From contig WELA01012185.1 of NCBI GenBank assembly GCA_009602735.1, positions 17,766-51,413 of the forward strand: DNA of 33,648 nucleotides. Direction: 5' to 3'. Shown here one piece after another: positions 11,946 to 24,300 of the stretch (position 1 is the first letter of the stretch; every line of letters begins with the position of its first letter). The notes under the pieces were generated by a model. That model did not search any database and was not told the DNA's origin. It worked only from the letters and a program-made list of their open reading frames with translations. A program made the translations under genes and the position numbers. This DNA comes from Mesotaenium endlicherianum (taxonomy: Eukaryota > Streptophyta > Zygnematophyceae > Zygnematales > Mesotaeniaceae).

Positions 11946-14900
11946 CTACACCATTGCAACTACAGGGTCCCGCTTCACCTCCAACTTGACAGCCGAGGGA
12001 GCTTGTTTTGTCTCTGAGTACCTGATGACACAGTCGTATAATCGTCCTCCTAGAAATTCTGCCACCTCCTTGTGCTTAATCTGCTCCAAAAAAAAGAAGG
12101 GCAGGCTCAGCTAGGTCTTAAGATGCAAAAGGGAGCAAGCTTGAGAGCTTCACAAGGAACAGTTCAATATAGTCGGCATCAACATGGGCGGTAAGATGAT
12201 TCTGGTGCTGATTTTGTAGGTACTTTTTTTACTAGTTCCAGAGGGATTGGTGGCGTGACTAAGAAGCAGGCGGGAGGAGGGGGCAACAGACAGATGTACG
12301 GCGCCCTGCGTTAACACACGGTAAGAATGGCAGGAAGGAGGACGATGGCAACTGTATGATGGAGAGATTACCATGCCGAGGTTAAGAGAGTCCACTCTGA
12401 ACTTGGCGTACAAGTTGGTCTCTATCGCCCGGCCCTGCACGCACATGCCGCCACAAATCATACCCTCAGATAGGCAGATTCTGCAGCGCGTCCTTTTCCA
12501 CTTCTACGAGCTGTCATCTAGCAAACGCCTGGTCTAGTCTTCAAGATGCCAATACTTGCGCGCGGGAATGCACCGGCTGGTTCATGCAGGGCTAAAAAGG
12601 CACAAGCACAACACTGTTGTTTCAATGAAGTGGCTCCTGCAGGGTGGCAAAAGGAAGGAGAAATAAGCCGAGTTAGTGGGAGAACGTTCAAAAGACCCGG
12701 AAGCAGGCAGGAGACAGCAGGAGGCAGCGGGATTGCGCATGTAAGCCACAAGTGTCACCATACATACCATGCCTTCAAGGATGACGAGGTCGGCATCCTC
12801 TGCTACGTATGCCAGCTCCGGCGAGACGGCGGACAGGTCTATCACCTGCGCCACCATGGACATGCCACAGAGAGAGGAGCCAGAGCCCTCAGAGAGCAAC
12901 CCCTCTCCGTTTCTTTCATCCCCCGCCCCCAAGGACCTGCAGCATATGCATACAACCCCCCAGTCCTCGCCAAAAACCTAAACCGTGATCCGGATCCACA
13001 CGCTTGAAGATATACCAGCAGGCAGATCCAGCAGATCGGTGGCCCCCAAGAGCTTGTCTGATGACTAGTTACTCTCAAGAAACGGTAGCGAGGCCAGCAT
13101 TTTGGGCCCCAGTGCAGACGCTCCAAGTCCCAGAGCCGTGCGCGCACTACCCCCTGAACAAGTCCCAGCAACACCAGGCCCGGTTAAGAGGGTTCAGAGT
13201 TCAGGCGGGAAGCTGCGGGGAACAACTCCGCAATCTGCGCTCGCACTTGCGCTGGAGGGTATGCTCATTGCTGACTGCTTCACCGGGCAGCACAAAGGGA
13301 AGGACACATGCGCGCGGGTGCATTGAAAAGCAGGGAAAGTGGAGAGGTGAGGTTCAGAGGGAGTCGTACGGGTAAGTCACTGCCGGAGCTGACGACCATG
13401 AGGCGGCCCTTGTCGACTGCCACCATCATCTCCTCGTCCTCCTGCCTCTCCTCCAGCTGCCACAAGGCGCAAGCAAGCCCATCGAAGAAGAGGGGGGAGC
13501 GTAGAAGGGGCAGGGGAAGGGAGCCAAGCCCCACCCCACGCACAGGAGTTCCATCTTGTTACTTGTCGGCGGGAGTTGGAAAAGAGGAACATTTGCAGCA
13601 AGTGTTCAAGGTGCGAAGTCGTTGCCATAGGCATCTCTGGCCATGCCAGCTGGCATTTGGTGGCTCCCCATGCAGGAGGGGTTTGACTGGCAGAGACTGG
13701 TCCAGCTCATACCCTCTGCGGGCAGCAAAAGACCATCATTTACAAGAGGGTGGGACACAAGTCACAGCAAATGCTCAGCAACTAATCTGCAGGCCCCATT
13801 GCATCTCACAAGTTCCCATAAGCTAACCTCTTCTTCACTCCAGCCGGGGGGAGAAGCACTCTGATTGATCCTTGCTCGGCCATAACACCAGCTATAGCCC
13901 AGGAATAGGCAAGCTTCAAGAGCCCCACCCTGCTCTGACCCATTCCCGCCTCAGTCTCCTGATTGATACTTAGCTCCACCATGAAAGTCAAGACAATGAG
14001 GCTGCTGCTAATATGCACGTCATACCACGCTGTAGATGGAAAGCCTTGACGCCCCCACCCCAGTCTGATTGGACATCCCTGATGGAAATATGGAACCCGA
14101 AAGAGTTGCCAAGGCTGCACCTTGGCAAGGACGTCCAGAAGCTCAGTGTAGGTGATGTCATTGATAGAGGGCACCTCGTTCACTGCCAGAATAACCTGCA
14201 CCCTCACCCCCCTCCGCCCGAGCCAAGCCAAGCCAAGCCAAGCCAAGCCAATTCAGGCACATGGGCATGCATGTCTCTTTGACAGCAGACATCAGATTAT
14301 ATACCAGGTGCAGTACTGGTTTCAGTCAGCTTCTTAGGCTGCAGCAGGTGCTGCCGCACGCTAAGCCTCTTCCCTTCGCTAAGAGGCTTGATTACCTGAT
14401 TGGGCTAACTCGAAGTTTGAAGTCCCAAATTTTTATTTGCAATTGTCGTTCTGGGCAATTGACACGACCACGAGAAGGGTGGCACTCCTGTGTAAAATCT
14501 TGCGCACCAACGAGCGCGCAGCCTGAAGCTTACCACTGGGCCAAGCCTGTGTTTGTCATCCCTCAAGAATTTCCTTCAGGGCCCACTGTCAGGCAAATAG
14601 AGCTCCGATGGATTTCAGGTCCACTCTCATAGCCAATGGGACTTGCCAGACACACGTGTAATTACCGTCAACGGCCGCCCTTCAGACCCACCTCGGCAAG
14701 TCCAAGTGCAGCAGAGAACCCGGAGGAGCCACATGCAGTCAGAGGGCACATCCCCTGAGGCCCTGGATTCAGCTCGTAGTGGGTGACCCGTACTCCCCTC
14801 GCCATCATCCGTCCTTCTCTGTTGCTCTTCCTGCATGTGTCTCTGTTCACGTTATTGCTCCACCTCTCTTACAGTCGACTGTGGGCATCAGAAGAGCATC

Positions 14901-17900
14901 ACTCCATAACTCCCCTACTGTTTGTGATGGCCATAGGGCGGCTTTGAGCTCGTCAAAGCGATTGCCACAGCTTGGGTACCGACAAGTCCCTACTGCGGGG
15001 TGACATTGACAGTCTGGCAGAAAGGGAGGTAGCAAGAGGAGGGCACGGACAGCAGGGAGGGTTGAGGGGGAAGTGGGGGTAAGGGGGGGGGGAGGAGGTG
15101 TGATGGGCAGGGGAAGAGGGGGGTGAAGCCAGGCAATGTTCACCTGCGTGCCACGACGCATGAGCTCCCTGGCGAATGGGAGCATGCCGAGTATGACGTC
15201 AGAGCCAGCATTGTCACAGAATAAGACCGCCTGCCCCCACCTAACCAGCCTTTTCATTAGATGCCCACTCTGCCTGGTAGCCAAAATCCAGTGTCTCAAG
15301 TATTAGAAAAAGCAGCAACAGATACACATTCAGGCTGTACACAGCTTCCACCAGTGCTTATGTGGATCTTCGTGCACACCCAGAGACTCACATGTATAGG
15401 GAGTAGCTAAGCTCCAGAACAGGCTGCAGAAGTGCTCTTCCTGGCAATAGAGTCTGTGCATAGCAGAGCTAATTCTCTCGTGGTTCCCGTGCCACGTGTC
15501 GAAAAATCACGCATCCATGCATGGAGTGCGTGAAACCCACATATGGAGGTGGCAAACATGTTTGCATGCTTGCACGCGTTTCATGCAGACCCAACACCCA
15601 GACCAGACATGTTCAGATTTACACACACGCGACTACACACGGCCAACATTGTCCACCATCCAAGGGAAGGCCAAGGGGAGGCGGGCGGGGGCAATTTTTT
15701 TGAGGATGGGTGTAAGTTGGAAGGTGCACGGATGCAGCATACCTTCTTCCACGTCTTAGAGAGCCACGCCGCAATGAACTTGTCAAGGTCGTCAAAGACC
15801 CAGGGTCGGGGCAGCAAGTTCTCATACGTCCCCTCAAACGTCATCTTGTGGTCTTCAAACATCTGTGCTGACTGTTGATGCCTCCCCAGGCGACAGGTGG
15901 CAGGCGGCAGGTGAAAGGGCACAGGGGCACGGTAAGAGGAGACGACCGCCGATGCAAATTGATCAGTGCTAGTGAGTGAAGAACTCACGGCCACTATGAG
16001 CACGAGTTGTTTCTTTACTTACACTTATGGCATAACGCTCTTGATGGATGCTCCTCCAGCATGTTCGACAATTTAATATCCCCAATCTCTCTACGTATGC
16101 ATGATAAATATGAGTAGAAGTGTTATGAAGATGTTAGAAGCAACTCACAGGCAGAAGTAGACTTGAGCAACTTCAAAGTTCATCAGATAGGGTTCATTGA
16201 GGAGTTGCTCTCGTACTTCACTCCACACTTTGGTTCACACTGATTAGCCTCCTTGTTCAGCACGACGTAAGAAGCTTGATGTGTGCATATCTACATCAGT
16301 CTCAACAAACTTAACGTTTTTTAAGCAGCTATAGCCCTTGATGATCCATACAATGCCATTTGTACAAACTCACTCAACAGAAAATTGTACCTCTCTAGCG
16401 CTACTCCCAATGAAGTACAGTCAGTAGGATTATTACTGTACGTCTATGCGATTCACTCACTACCTCCAGTGAGCAGACCCGTGTTCAGTCAACAGGCCAT
16501 TCTGTGTCTGGTGATGTTCGTAGTGTCTGACCCGTGAAAGACATGTACAATTCATACAACAGTATGGAAGTGTAGACCAGAAGGAGAAGTTCTTCAGCAG
16601 GAAGATGCGGGAGAGGTTACAAAATACTGCATGGCGGATGCAAGACGGACGCGACAAGAGAGTCAGCACTAGCTTCAAACTATGTATGAAAAATTTTCAT
16701 CAAGGGCAGCCCTGTGGTTGCGGAATATATACGTACAGAAACTGCGCCAAGGTCGAAGATGTTGCCTGCAAACACGCCCCGCAGGAGATGCTCGATGCGC
16801 TCCCTGGGATCTTGTATGCTGTCAATCTTCTTCAGCACTGCGGGGAGAAGCGCCAGCGCCTTCTCGTTCTCCTCGCCCTGACTCACGACATCGACCAAGA
16901 AGGTTGGAATATATTCATATATACATATATATCAATATATGTATATACATGTATATGTATACGTATATGTATGCATGTGGACATCTGCATGGGCTTGCTA
17001 TGAGAACAGGTGCATGGGTGAAAAGCTCTGAGAGACTCTCACATCTCACAGGTACTTTCACCTCCTTACTCTATTGCTCTCAGGTGCTTCAACACTTCCA
17101 CATTGGCAATAGCGGCACACTTGGAAGTGACCAAGGCATGGGATGCCCCCTTCTCAAAGAAACATCCGTGCAACAGGTAACAGGCATGTCTACACTGGCA
17201 CTGTATACCAGTATATTTGTATGTACATGAGTATATGCATGTTCTGTGTATGCGATAAGACATGTATGTGCATGCTGAAGATGCAGTGGATGAAGATGGT
17301 AAAGGTTGCAAAGAAGAGATGTCATCTGAAGCCTCACCTTCACTTTTCTGAAGATATCTTCAAAGCCCACTTCTCTCAAGACTATTTCACGAAGCCTGCA
17401 CAAGTTCTTCACAACAAGGTTCACATTCTTATTAGCACTAAAGTCGGGGCTCCAAGGAGTGGTTTCAAAGAGTATGTACTCCGTAGCACTTACATGTCGG
17501 TTACAATGCATATGCATGATGAACAGCAATGTAGAAGGAAGATTTGTTGCACTGAATGCTCACCAAACAATCTGGGGGTCCGCCATGAGTCTGTGGATCT
17601 TTATCCAGATCGTCCAACATTTGCAGATATCTGCCAGTGGCCAGAAATACTTATTTTCAGAAATAACACTCGGCGTTATGCAACAAGTTATACCCACCAT
17701 CGTGAAAATGCATCAATGGAGACAAAGATATTGTAGGATCTTGACTCAACAGACTGGGATACTAAGCAACTAAATGACCAAGTATCCGGCGACTTGTGAA
17801 AAGTCTTATCAGTGGAACACAAGGGCCTGCCTACGTGCAGTACACAGCTCATTAATTTCAAAAGTTGGACCAATGCAGGCTCTTCCTATCTGCGTAGTTT

Positions 17901-18324
17901 AATCCCCACTAAATATTATGCATTGTCCTTTATGAGCTTCTTGGTGTCCTCCAAAGCCACGCGTTCTCGTCGCGATTATCAAGCGTTAAGGATACTACAT
18001 ACCTTTTCGCAAACCTCTTTGCCCTTTCCGGAGCATCAGTGACTGTGTCGTCTTCTTCTGCTCGTTTTCTGCAGAAAAGTTCTGATCAACTTTTAGTTTC
18101 CATTCAAAAATATGTCTCGCTCAAAGATGAGTCTCCACATATTCTGTAAGTGTAACTTGCCTGAAGGAAGGAACGCTGTTCCGGAAAACGTCAATCCATA
18201 TCTTTTCAGTTTCCGTGGTTTTATCCTCGGGGTCATGGCCTTTTCGAAAATGCAGGGTGCAGGGCGAGTAAGCTCGGTGGTCTTCGAGGAGGGGAAAAGG
18301 AACAGGAGGAGACGAGCTCTCCAT
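11946..18324 (-). CDS. DUF89 damage-control phosphatase, plant stand-alone type (At2g17340/PANK2 C-domain-like), 12 exons
   Basis: Exons on the minus strand: 18161-18324, 18003-18068, 17564-17630, 17338-17406, 16737-16877, 15743-15862, 15144-15230, 14121-14195, 13370-13456, 12768-12845, 12372-12434, 11946-12080. They join in frame to 383 residues, close to the roughly 367 of the Arabidopsis protein. The family is metal-dependent phosphatases that remove damaged or excess phospho-metabolites; this branch is linked to 4'-phosphopantetheine and coenzyme A. Landmarks in order are the start MESSSPPVPFPLL, DPQTHGGPPDCL, LREVGFEDIFRKVK, HLLRGVFAGNIFDLG, LLPRPWVFDDLDKF, the metal-site segment CDNAGSDVILGMLPFAREL, VPSINDITYTEL, VVSSGSDLP, DADLVILEGM|GRAIETNLYAKF and EVAEFLGGRLYDCV. 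No kinase domain precedes the start, so it is the stand-alone form. Intron 1 has a GC donor (AG|GCAAGT); the other introns are GT-AG. Confidence 0.93.
14221..14250. repeat. AGCCA pentamer microsatellite in DUF89 intron
   Basis: Six tandem AGCCA units, just upstream (in sense) of the exon at 14121-14195. Confidence 0.95.
16908..16977. repeat. Alternating TA/TGCA tract in DUF89 intron
   Basis: Imperfect ATATAC/GTATAT runs with self-complementary segments lie just upstream (in sense) of the exon at 16737-16877. The tract could form a hairpin. It is one of few simple repeats in the AT-richer core. Confidence 0.8.
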
Positions 18325-19139
18325 GGTGATCTTCTCTTTCAAAAAACTTTATCAATGGACTTCTTACAGACGTGATCAAGCTGACTTGAATTGCGACTTA
18401 CACAAAGCACTTCAAGGCTAGTCTTGTTAACAGATAACTTATGAACACCCAGTGAACACCCACTACGTACCCATAAAAGAACAGGACGTAGAGAAATGAT
18501 CAGCTTCACTTCCGTGGGTGGAGCTGAATCGGGAACCGTGTTGGGCACAGTGGGCCACTGGGGGCACCATATCAAGTTCGGTACATGTAGCCGTTTATGG
18601 CAGTATTCTTTTTTCCTCCCCTGTCGGATTCGGGCAACACAGCGCGACCTATTTATCGACTCTTCGTTGCGGAAGCAAGGGGGGTCTCATTCCATGGGTT
18701 TCTCTTATTGATAAATGATATGAGCAAATCTGTGCTATCGAGTATGTCATTTGTACGGGTCACAGGCGGGTCCATATCAGTTTCAGGCCTCCCCCCACTT
18801 CAGAAGATGGCCAAGTGTTTGCCGATCGAAGAAACAAGTCAAGGTTTATATAATAAATCGATATAGATTTAACCTTGGTGTGATTCATTTCCCAGTTCCC
18901 TACTTGGCTCTGCTTGGCTCCATCCATGGTGCTCAATTTTCTCCAGGCGCAAATGCGCGCGACCAATATGCATGAGAAGCATTGTTGTATCTCACACACC
19001 AGCACATTCAACAATTAACTAGAGCTGACGAGGACCCGTTGTTGATCATCGTGTAGATAAACCTAGTCCACTCCACCTTACGTGACCACCGGAGCTGCAA
19101 ACACTTCTCTTCTTATCTGTGGTTGATAATTTTGCAAGC
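18325..19139. promoter_or_regulatory. Divergent promoter region between DUF89 gene and plastid-protein gene
   Basis: About 815 bases separate the start codons of two genes transcribed in opposite directions. An AT-rich string TATATAATAAATCGATATA at about 18847-18865 could serve as a TATA element for the rightward gene. No open frame in between has recognisable similarity. Exact transcription starts cannot be read from sequence alone. Confidence 0.45.
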
Positions 19140-22100
19140 ATGGAAGCAGTTGCAGCTTCTCTAGTTTTCCGAGGACCATTGGTCTCATTTAGAGCGCAAG
19201 AATGCAGCACATCTTCGCAATCTCTTACATCTAGGTTTGTGTCGTTGCCCTTTCAAAAACGAGTGAGGCTTGAAGCTTTCTCGAGCCCCCGCAACCGTGG
19301 TCATGGCTGTCTTAAGATTGTGGCCATGGCAGGTCAAGGTGTGAAAGGTGTTGAGTCCGATATCAATGAGGATGTGTATGATGTTTGGAGGACGGCTGGA
19401 GATCACCTGCAGGGCCCTGGTGAGGTGAGTATTGACAGAGTTAATTTTACTTCTTTCGAGCTTTGGCAGTCGCTAGATTGCCTTGGTGATGAACGCTATG
19501 CTTGGATGGGCTGGTCATGCAGCTAGACACATTTGACTACGGGCACGCAGATGGAGCACATGATTGGCATAAGGGCGATGATGGTATGTGTATTGTCGCC
19601 ATATTACCTCTTCCAGAAAGGCCCACTTCGACAAATTTTGATCAAACATTAGACGACGAGTATCGTGAACCTTTTACGATTCATTGTTGTCAGCAAATCA
19701 TCGAAGGTTTGTCGTAGGGGAGACAAGTAAGAAAGCCTCAGATTTGGAAAGCGAGTTGGTTGAGTCCTTGGCCAACTGTATGTTTGGCTTTCTTAGCATG
19801 CCTAGGGGAATGATGACATCAATGCACTTCAAGTCACCCTTATGGTGCACATTGACCTATGATCCGTCCCAAACTCATGAACCTCCAACATGCAATTTGA
19901 ATTTAAGGCTTAGTCTGAGCTAGCTGGACCAATTCAGTGGCTATTGACTCCCACTAATCTTATAAGGTGAAGAATCTGACGGTTTCTGTTGGCAACATCA
20001 TTGCATTCTAATCAGATTCGAGAAGGGGTTAGTGTTGCTGAGCAGTCATTGTGGGATACTACGTACAGATTACAGTTGTGGTGCATCTGCTCCTGCATAG
20101 CTTGTGTTGCTCATACTCTACCCTAGCGCATGACTCTATGTGCAGGCGAGTTCTTGGATGAGATTCAGAAATCGTTGAAAGCTGCTGGAGGCCCCTCGAC
20201 TCCCCTGCAGAGTATGTTGGACGGAGAACACTCTTTATCAAATTCAGCACTTTTTGCTCGTGCCCAAGGGCATTCATTCTCAGCTTCCTTGGTGCTTGTA
20301 GGAATCGCTGTTGTTAAGGGCAGTGGCCTGGTAGTTTGAATTGTAGTCACTTGCTGGCTGTGTTTGATGTGTTTGCTGCCATGCTTCCCAGTTTTGCTTT
20401 ACCCGATGCCTCTTTCCTTCTCTTCTCTGCTTGCCCTTAGCAACAAACGGGAAGATGTGGACCTGGAATTTGGCTTGCTGTAGTAACGAGCGCGACGAGC
20501 TCAGGAGCTGCACACAGATGGTCGTTGCCGGTAGAAGAGAGTCAACTTTTTGATACATTATCTGATCGAAGTACCGGTCTACTCATGAATAGAACCTCGG
20601 CAATTGTACTCGAGCTTTGATTATCATCTAAGCTGTCATTCTCACATGTTCAGTCGTCACCTGCTTCGATCATGTAGTCTTTCCTGTGCGGACATCTTGA
20701 TTGGAGCGATACACATCGCAGGTCAAGACACGGTTGTGATGCATGGGGGGCACATAGGAGTCAATGTGATGGACAAGTTCTTGCTGTGTGTCCTGTTCAT
20801 CCGCACGTGTCTGCCGCTTCACTCACCTACACTTAGGCTCACTCAAAATTAGGGTTACAGCTTGCACTGGAGTGGGGCCACCCTTATCGCCGAAAGTGTG
20901 AGGTTTAGAGGGGAAGCAAGTGGACCCTGTTGACCTGTGTTGACCAGATTGATCAGGGAGACCACCAAGTGGCGTGCTGCTGAGGTCTTGGTTGGCAGGA
21001 GAAGGTGATGTCAAGGGGATGTCAAGTCCCCTGTGCCACTGGAACATAGATACTTAGGCATGGTCTGCACATGATACAATAGATGAAATGGCGCCTGCGT
21101 TCCTAATATAGTGAAGCATAGGAGAGAAACCACCCTTTTTTCAGCAAGGTCAGGAGGCACCGAGTAGCGCCTCTCCCTGCCTCCACCTTTGCTGAAACCA
21201 CAAACCCCCCCCGGGTTGGAGCCCATCTGGAGCCTTATAGCAATAGCTCCCGTATTCCTCGTGTCCTGCAGCGTCAAAGAGCGCAGCATGTATCTCCTGC
21301 ACGGCTGCCTTGCGTGGAATGCCATATGTATAAGAGATGACTCGGTGGAGAGTGAGAGCGAGATGTCATCCATGTCATGCAGTGCCTGCCTAGCTCTGGT
21401 TCCTGCGCCTTGCTCTGGTTCCTGTCCCCCCTCCTCACCCCTCACCCCCCCCNNNNNNNNNNNNNNNNNNNNNNNNNNNNNNNNNNNNNNNNNNNNNNNN
21501 NNNNNNNNNNNNNNNNNNNNNNNNNNNNNNNNNNNNNNNNNNNNNNNNNNNNNNNNNNNNNNNNNNNNNNNNNNNNNNNNNNNNNNNNNNNNNNNNNNNN
21601 NNNNNNNNNNNNNNNNNNNNNNNNNNNNNNNNNNNNNNNNNNNNNNNNNNNNNNNNNNNNNNNNNNNNNNNNNNNNNNNNNNNNNNNNNNNNNNNNNNNN
21701 NNNNNNNNNNNNNNNNNNNNNNNNNNNNNNNNNNNNNNNNNNNNNNNNNNNNNNNNNNNNNNNNNNNNNNNNNNNNNNNNNNNNNNNNNNNNNNNNNNNN
21801 NNNNNNNNNNNNNNNNNNNNNNNNNNNNNNNNNNNNNNNNNNNNNNNNNNNNNNNNNNNNNNNNNNNNNNNNNNNNNNNNNNNNNNNNNNNNNNNNNNNN
21901 NNNNNNNNNNNNNNNNNNNNNNNNNNNNNNNNNNNNNNNNNNNNNNNNNNNNNNNNNNNNNNNNNNNNNNNNNNNNNNNNNNNNNNNNNNNNNNNNNNNN
22001 NNNNNNNNNNNNNNNNNNNNNNNNNNNNNNNNNNNNNNNNNNNNNNNNNNNNNNNNNNNNNNNNNNNNNNNNNNNNNNNNNNNNNNNNNNNNNNNNNNNN

Positions 22101-22425
22101 NNNNNNNNNNNNNNNNNNNNNNNNNNNNNNNNNNNNNNNNNNNNNNNNNNNNNNNNNNNNNNNNCCCCCCCCCCCCCCTCCCGGAGATTTGTTGAGTCCC
22201 CCTAATGTCTGCTGGCTGCTTCTGCTTCTGCTCGGTGGTCTGGGTGAGCAGCCGGAGTACTACATGGGGGCCACTGCCGTCTTCCTGTTTGCTTACATAG
22301 GGCAGGAGATGGCCAAGCCATCGCGGTCCTGCAATTTCGAGGGCCCCTTCCCCGAGGATGCGTGGGGCCAGCCCTCTAAGGCGATTCCCTTGCCAGACAC
22401 CAGCCGCCCGGTGACTGACCAGTAG
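19140..22425 (+). CDS. Plastid-targeted protein of unknown function with one C-terminal membrane span, incomplete because of a gap
   Basis: Exon 1 is 19140-19419 (93 codons plus one base, donor CCTG|GTGAGG). Exon 2 is 20146-20211 (acceptor TGTGCAG). The terminal exon starts near 22249 or 22252 and ends at TAG 22423-22425. Residues 1-62 are serine/arginine-rich, poor in acidic residues and end in KIVAMAG, typical of a chloroplast transit peptide. The mature part begins acidic (VESDINEDVYDVWRTAG) and continues GEFLDEIQKSLKAAGG. The last exon encodes a membrane span YYMGATAVFLFAYIGQEMA and a proline-rich tail. Exon 2 ends in phase 1 but the last exon starts in phase 0, so at least one exon is unseen, probably in the 712-base gap. 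I do not recognise the family; a thylakoid or envelope membrane role is inference. Confidence 0.65.
21453..22164. other. Assembly gap (712 N)
   Basis: The run of N is bordered by eight C on the left (21445-21452) and fourteen C on the right (22165-22178), so the unsequenced stretch probably contains or begins in a long poly-C tract. Confidence 0.99.
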
Positions 22426-24300
22426 GGAGTCGAACTCTAGGCCAGTAGATTAGTGCTGCTCCTCTGTGGAGAGCGTTGTAGATTTGAACATTGGTAGTGG
22501 TTGACATTTTTTTTGGGTCTCCTGCAAACAGGCATTAATGTTGCTCTCTCGTAACGTAGACGAATTGGTTTGGATCCTGACAGTGTGCACCCTTGCAGCT
22601 AGCTGGAAAGGGCAGCAGTTTGCAGTAAAGTTTTAGTGTGCATGTTGTTGAGATGTCAGGTTCCTGATTTTAGGTGTGTGCTCCATATGAGTTTTTGAGG
22701 CACATGGGCCACTCGCACTGCACGTAGAAGTTGGATGATTTTGAATCAGATTTGAAAATGTATATTGATTATTAATATCCACTTGTTCCAAATGTGATTT
22801 GCCAAAGCAGTTACCCTTGACATTAAAGAAGGAATAGGTCTACAGCCGCTGAGAGAACGACGTCTGCATTTCCGCTGGACCAAACTGCCAGCAACATGTG
22901 AAAGAAAAGTATCATCCAACTGGATATACCTTGTAACCTGATATTTTTTAGATAAAGTGAAGAATACATAATACTGCTCTGCGTTTGCTCCAACCGATCG
23001 TGAACTTGCAGTTTGCATGGACCTATTGAAAGGCCAGTCGGCACAACATCCAAACGACACATTCTGGTCAGACGTGTAAGCCTACCACGTACCTTCACAC
23101 GTCCATTCTTACCTTCCACTTCAAAAGCTAACCTCCTTGATCTTAAATACCAGCAAGGGATAATCAGCTCCAGGGCTTACCGTAAGCTTACTCATATACC
23201 ACCAAGTGGCGAGCGCTTCATTGCACCACTGCAGCTGAACACCTCCAAAAGTCATCTCGGTTGTCGTCGGCCACGCCCACCCTCTGACTTCTAGACACCA
23301 AACGCAGCCAGGCCAATGGGTCCGCCCTCCTGAACGACATCCCGAGGAGCGCCACCTGGCACTCGCACCTTCTCTGCCATCCAACGCACCGTCCACACCA
23401 CGCACGCCAAACCAACAGCTCGCTCAGTCTCTCTCTGCTAGCACCCTCTCGATGTCTTCTGAAAGTCAAAATTAGAGTTTCCAAATCAAGGTCAGAGCTC
23501 GTAGCCCAACTGCTTTGGCTGGTGCCTCAGGCAAGCCACCACAAAAACCTAGCTTGCTTTCAGCAGAAAAATCAACGCCGGCTTCGGTTCCAAAAATTGC
23601 GAGAGTTGGAATACATGTGGAGGTGACAGAGCTCTCGGCGGACTCCTCAAGCGGCGTCGTCAGCGGCTAGAGCAAGACGCAGCAAAGAATGGGGACGATG
23701 CCCAGAGAGGGAGAAAGAAGAGAGCCGGGCAACCTCGGACATTCGTCTTTGCGCGTGGGTACAATGTCTTACCTCGCTTGCAGAGGACAGAGACAGGCCT
23801 GGGTAGTGCATGAAGGTGGGGGGGCAAGACAAACTGGGGGAGTGCCGGGCAAGGGGAGGGGAGACCAACAGAAAAGCTTCATAAAAAAACAGAGCATACC
23901 ATCGAGGGGGGCTTTATGGCAGGGGAGCGGGGGGGGAGGAAAAGGCTATATTTACTACCCTTCACAAATGGATTGAAGCACATAGGAAGACACTGCCACG
24001 GCATGACTCCTTGCCGACTGATAAAGCTGCAGGCCTTCAGGATACATCCAGCATGCAACCTAAACGCGCCACGTGGCGTCTCAATCTTTGGGACACGTGT
24101 GCGCGTGCTCGCACCACTGGGCTCCCGTACTTCTGTGTGTCTCTGTTCCGCAAGTCGTGCTGGTTGCATGGCGCCACTTGCCCTCGTGCAAGCACCCCGA
24201 CACCCTCACCTCCTCCTCCTCCGTCCCTCCCCCCCCCTTTCTCCACCCCTTTCCCCCCAATTTTGGCCCCCTTTCTTCGATCGCTACTTACTCTCCGGAC
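22426..24300. other. Convergent intergenic stretch, no gene seen
   Basis: It lies between the stop of the plastid-protein gene (+) and the last HASTY exon (-). Composition changes from AT-richer to GC-rich with purine and pyrimidine runs at about 23.7 kb. No open frame has family similarity. It should contain both 3' untranslated regions. Confidence 0.55.

Noticed and set aside
17930..17975. Possible DUF89 exon reading ALEDTKKLIKDN
   Set aside because: It has no donor before its stop, and the conserved junction is fully explained by exons 18003-18068 and 17564-17630.
20146..20339. Exon 2 of the plastid gene read through to a stop as a second hydrophobic segment
   Set aside because: A good donor (GTATGT) at 20212 and the downstream membrane-span exon fit better; retention cannot be fully excluded.
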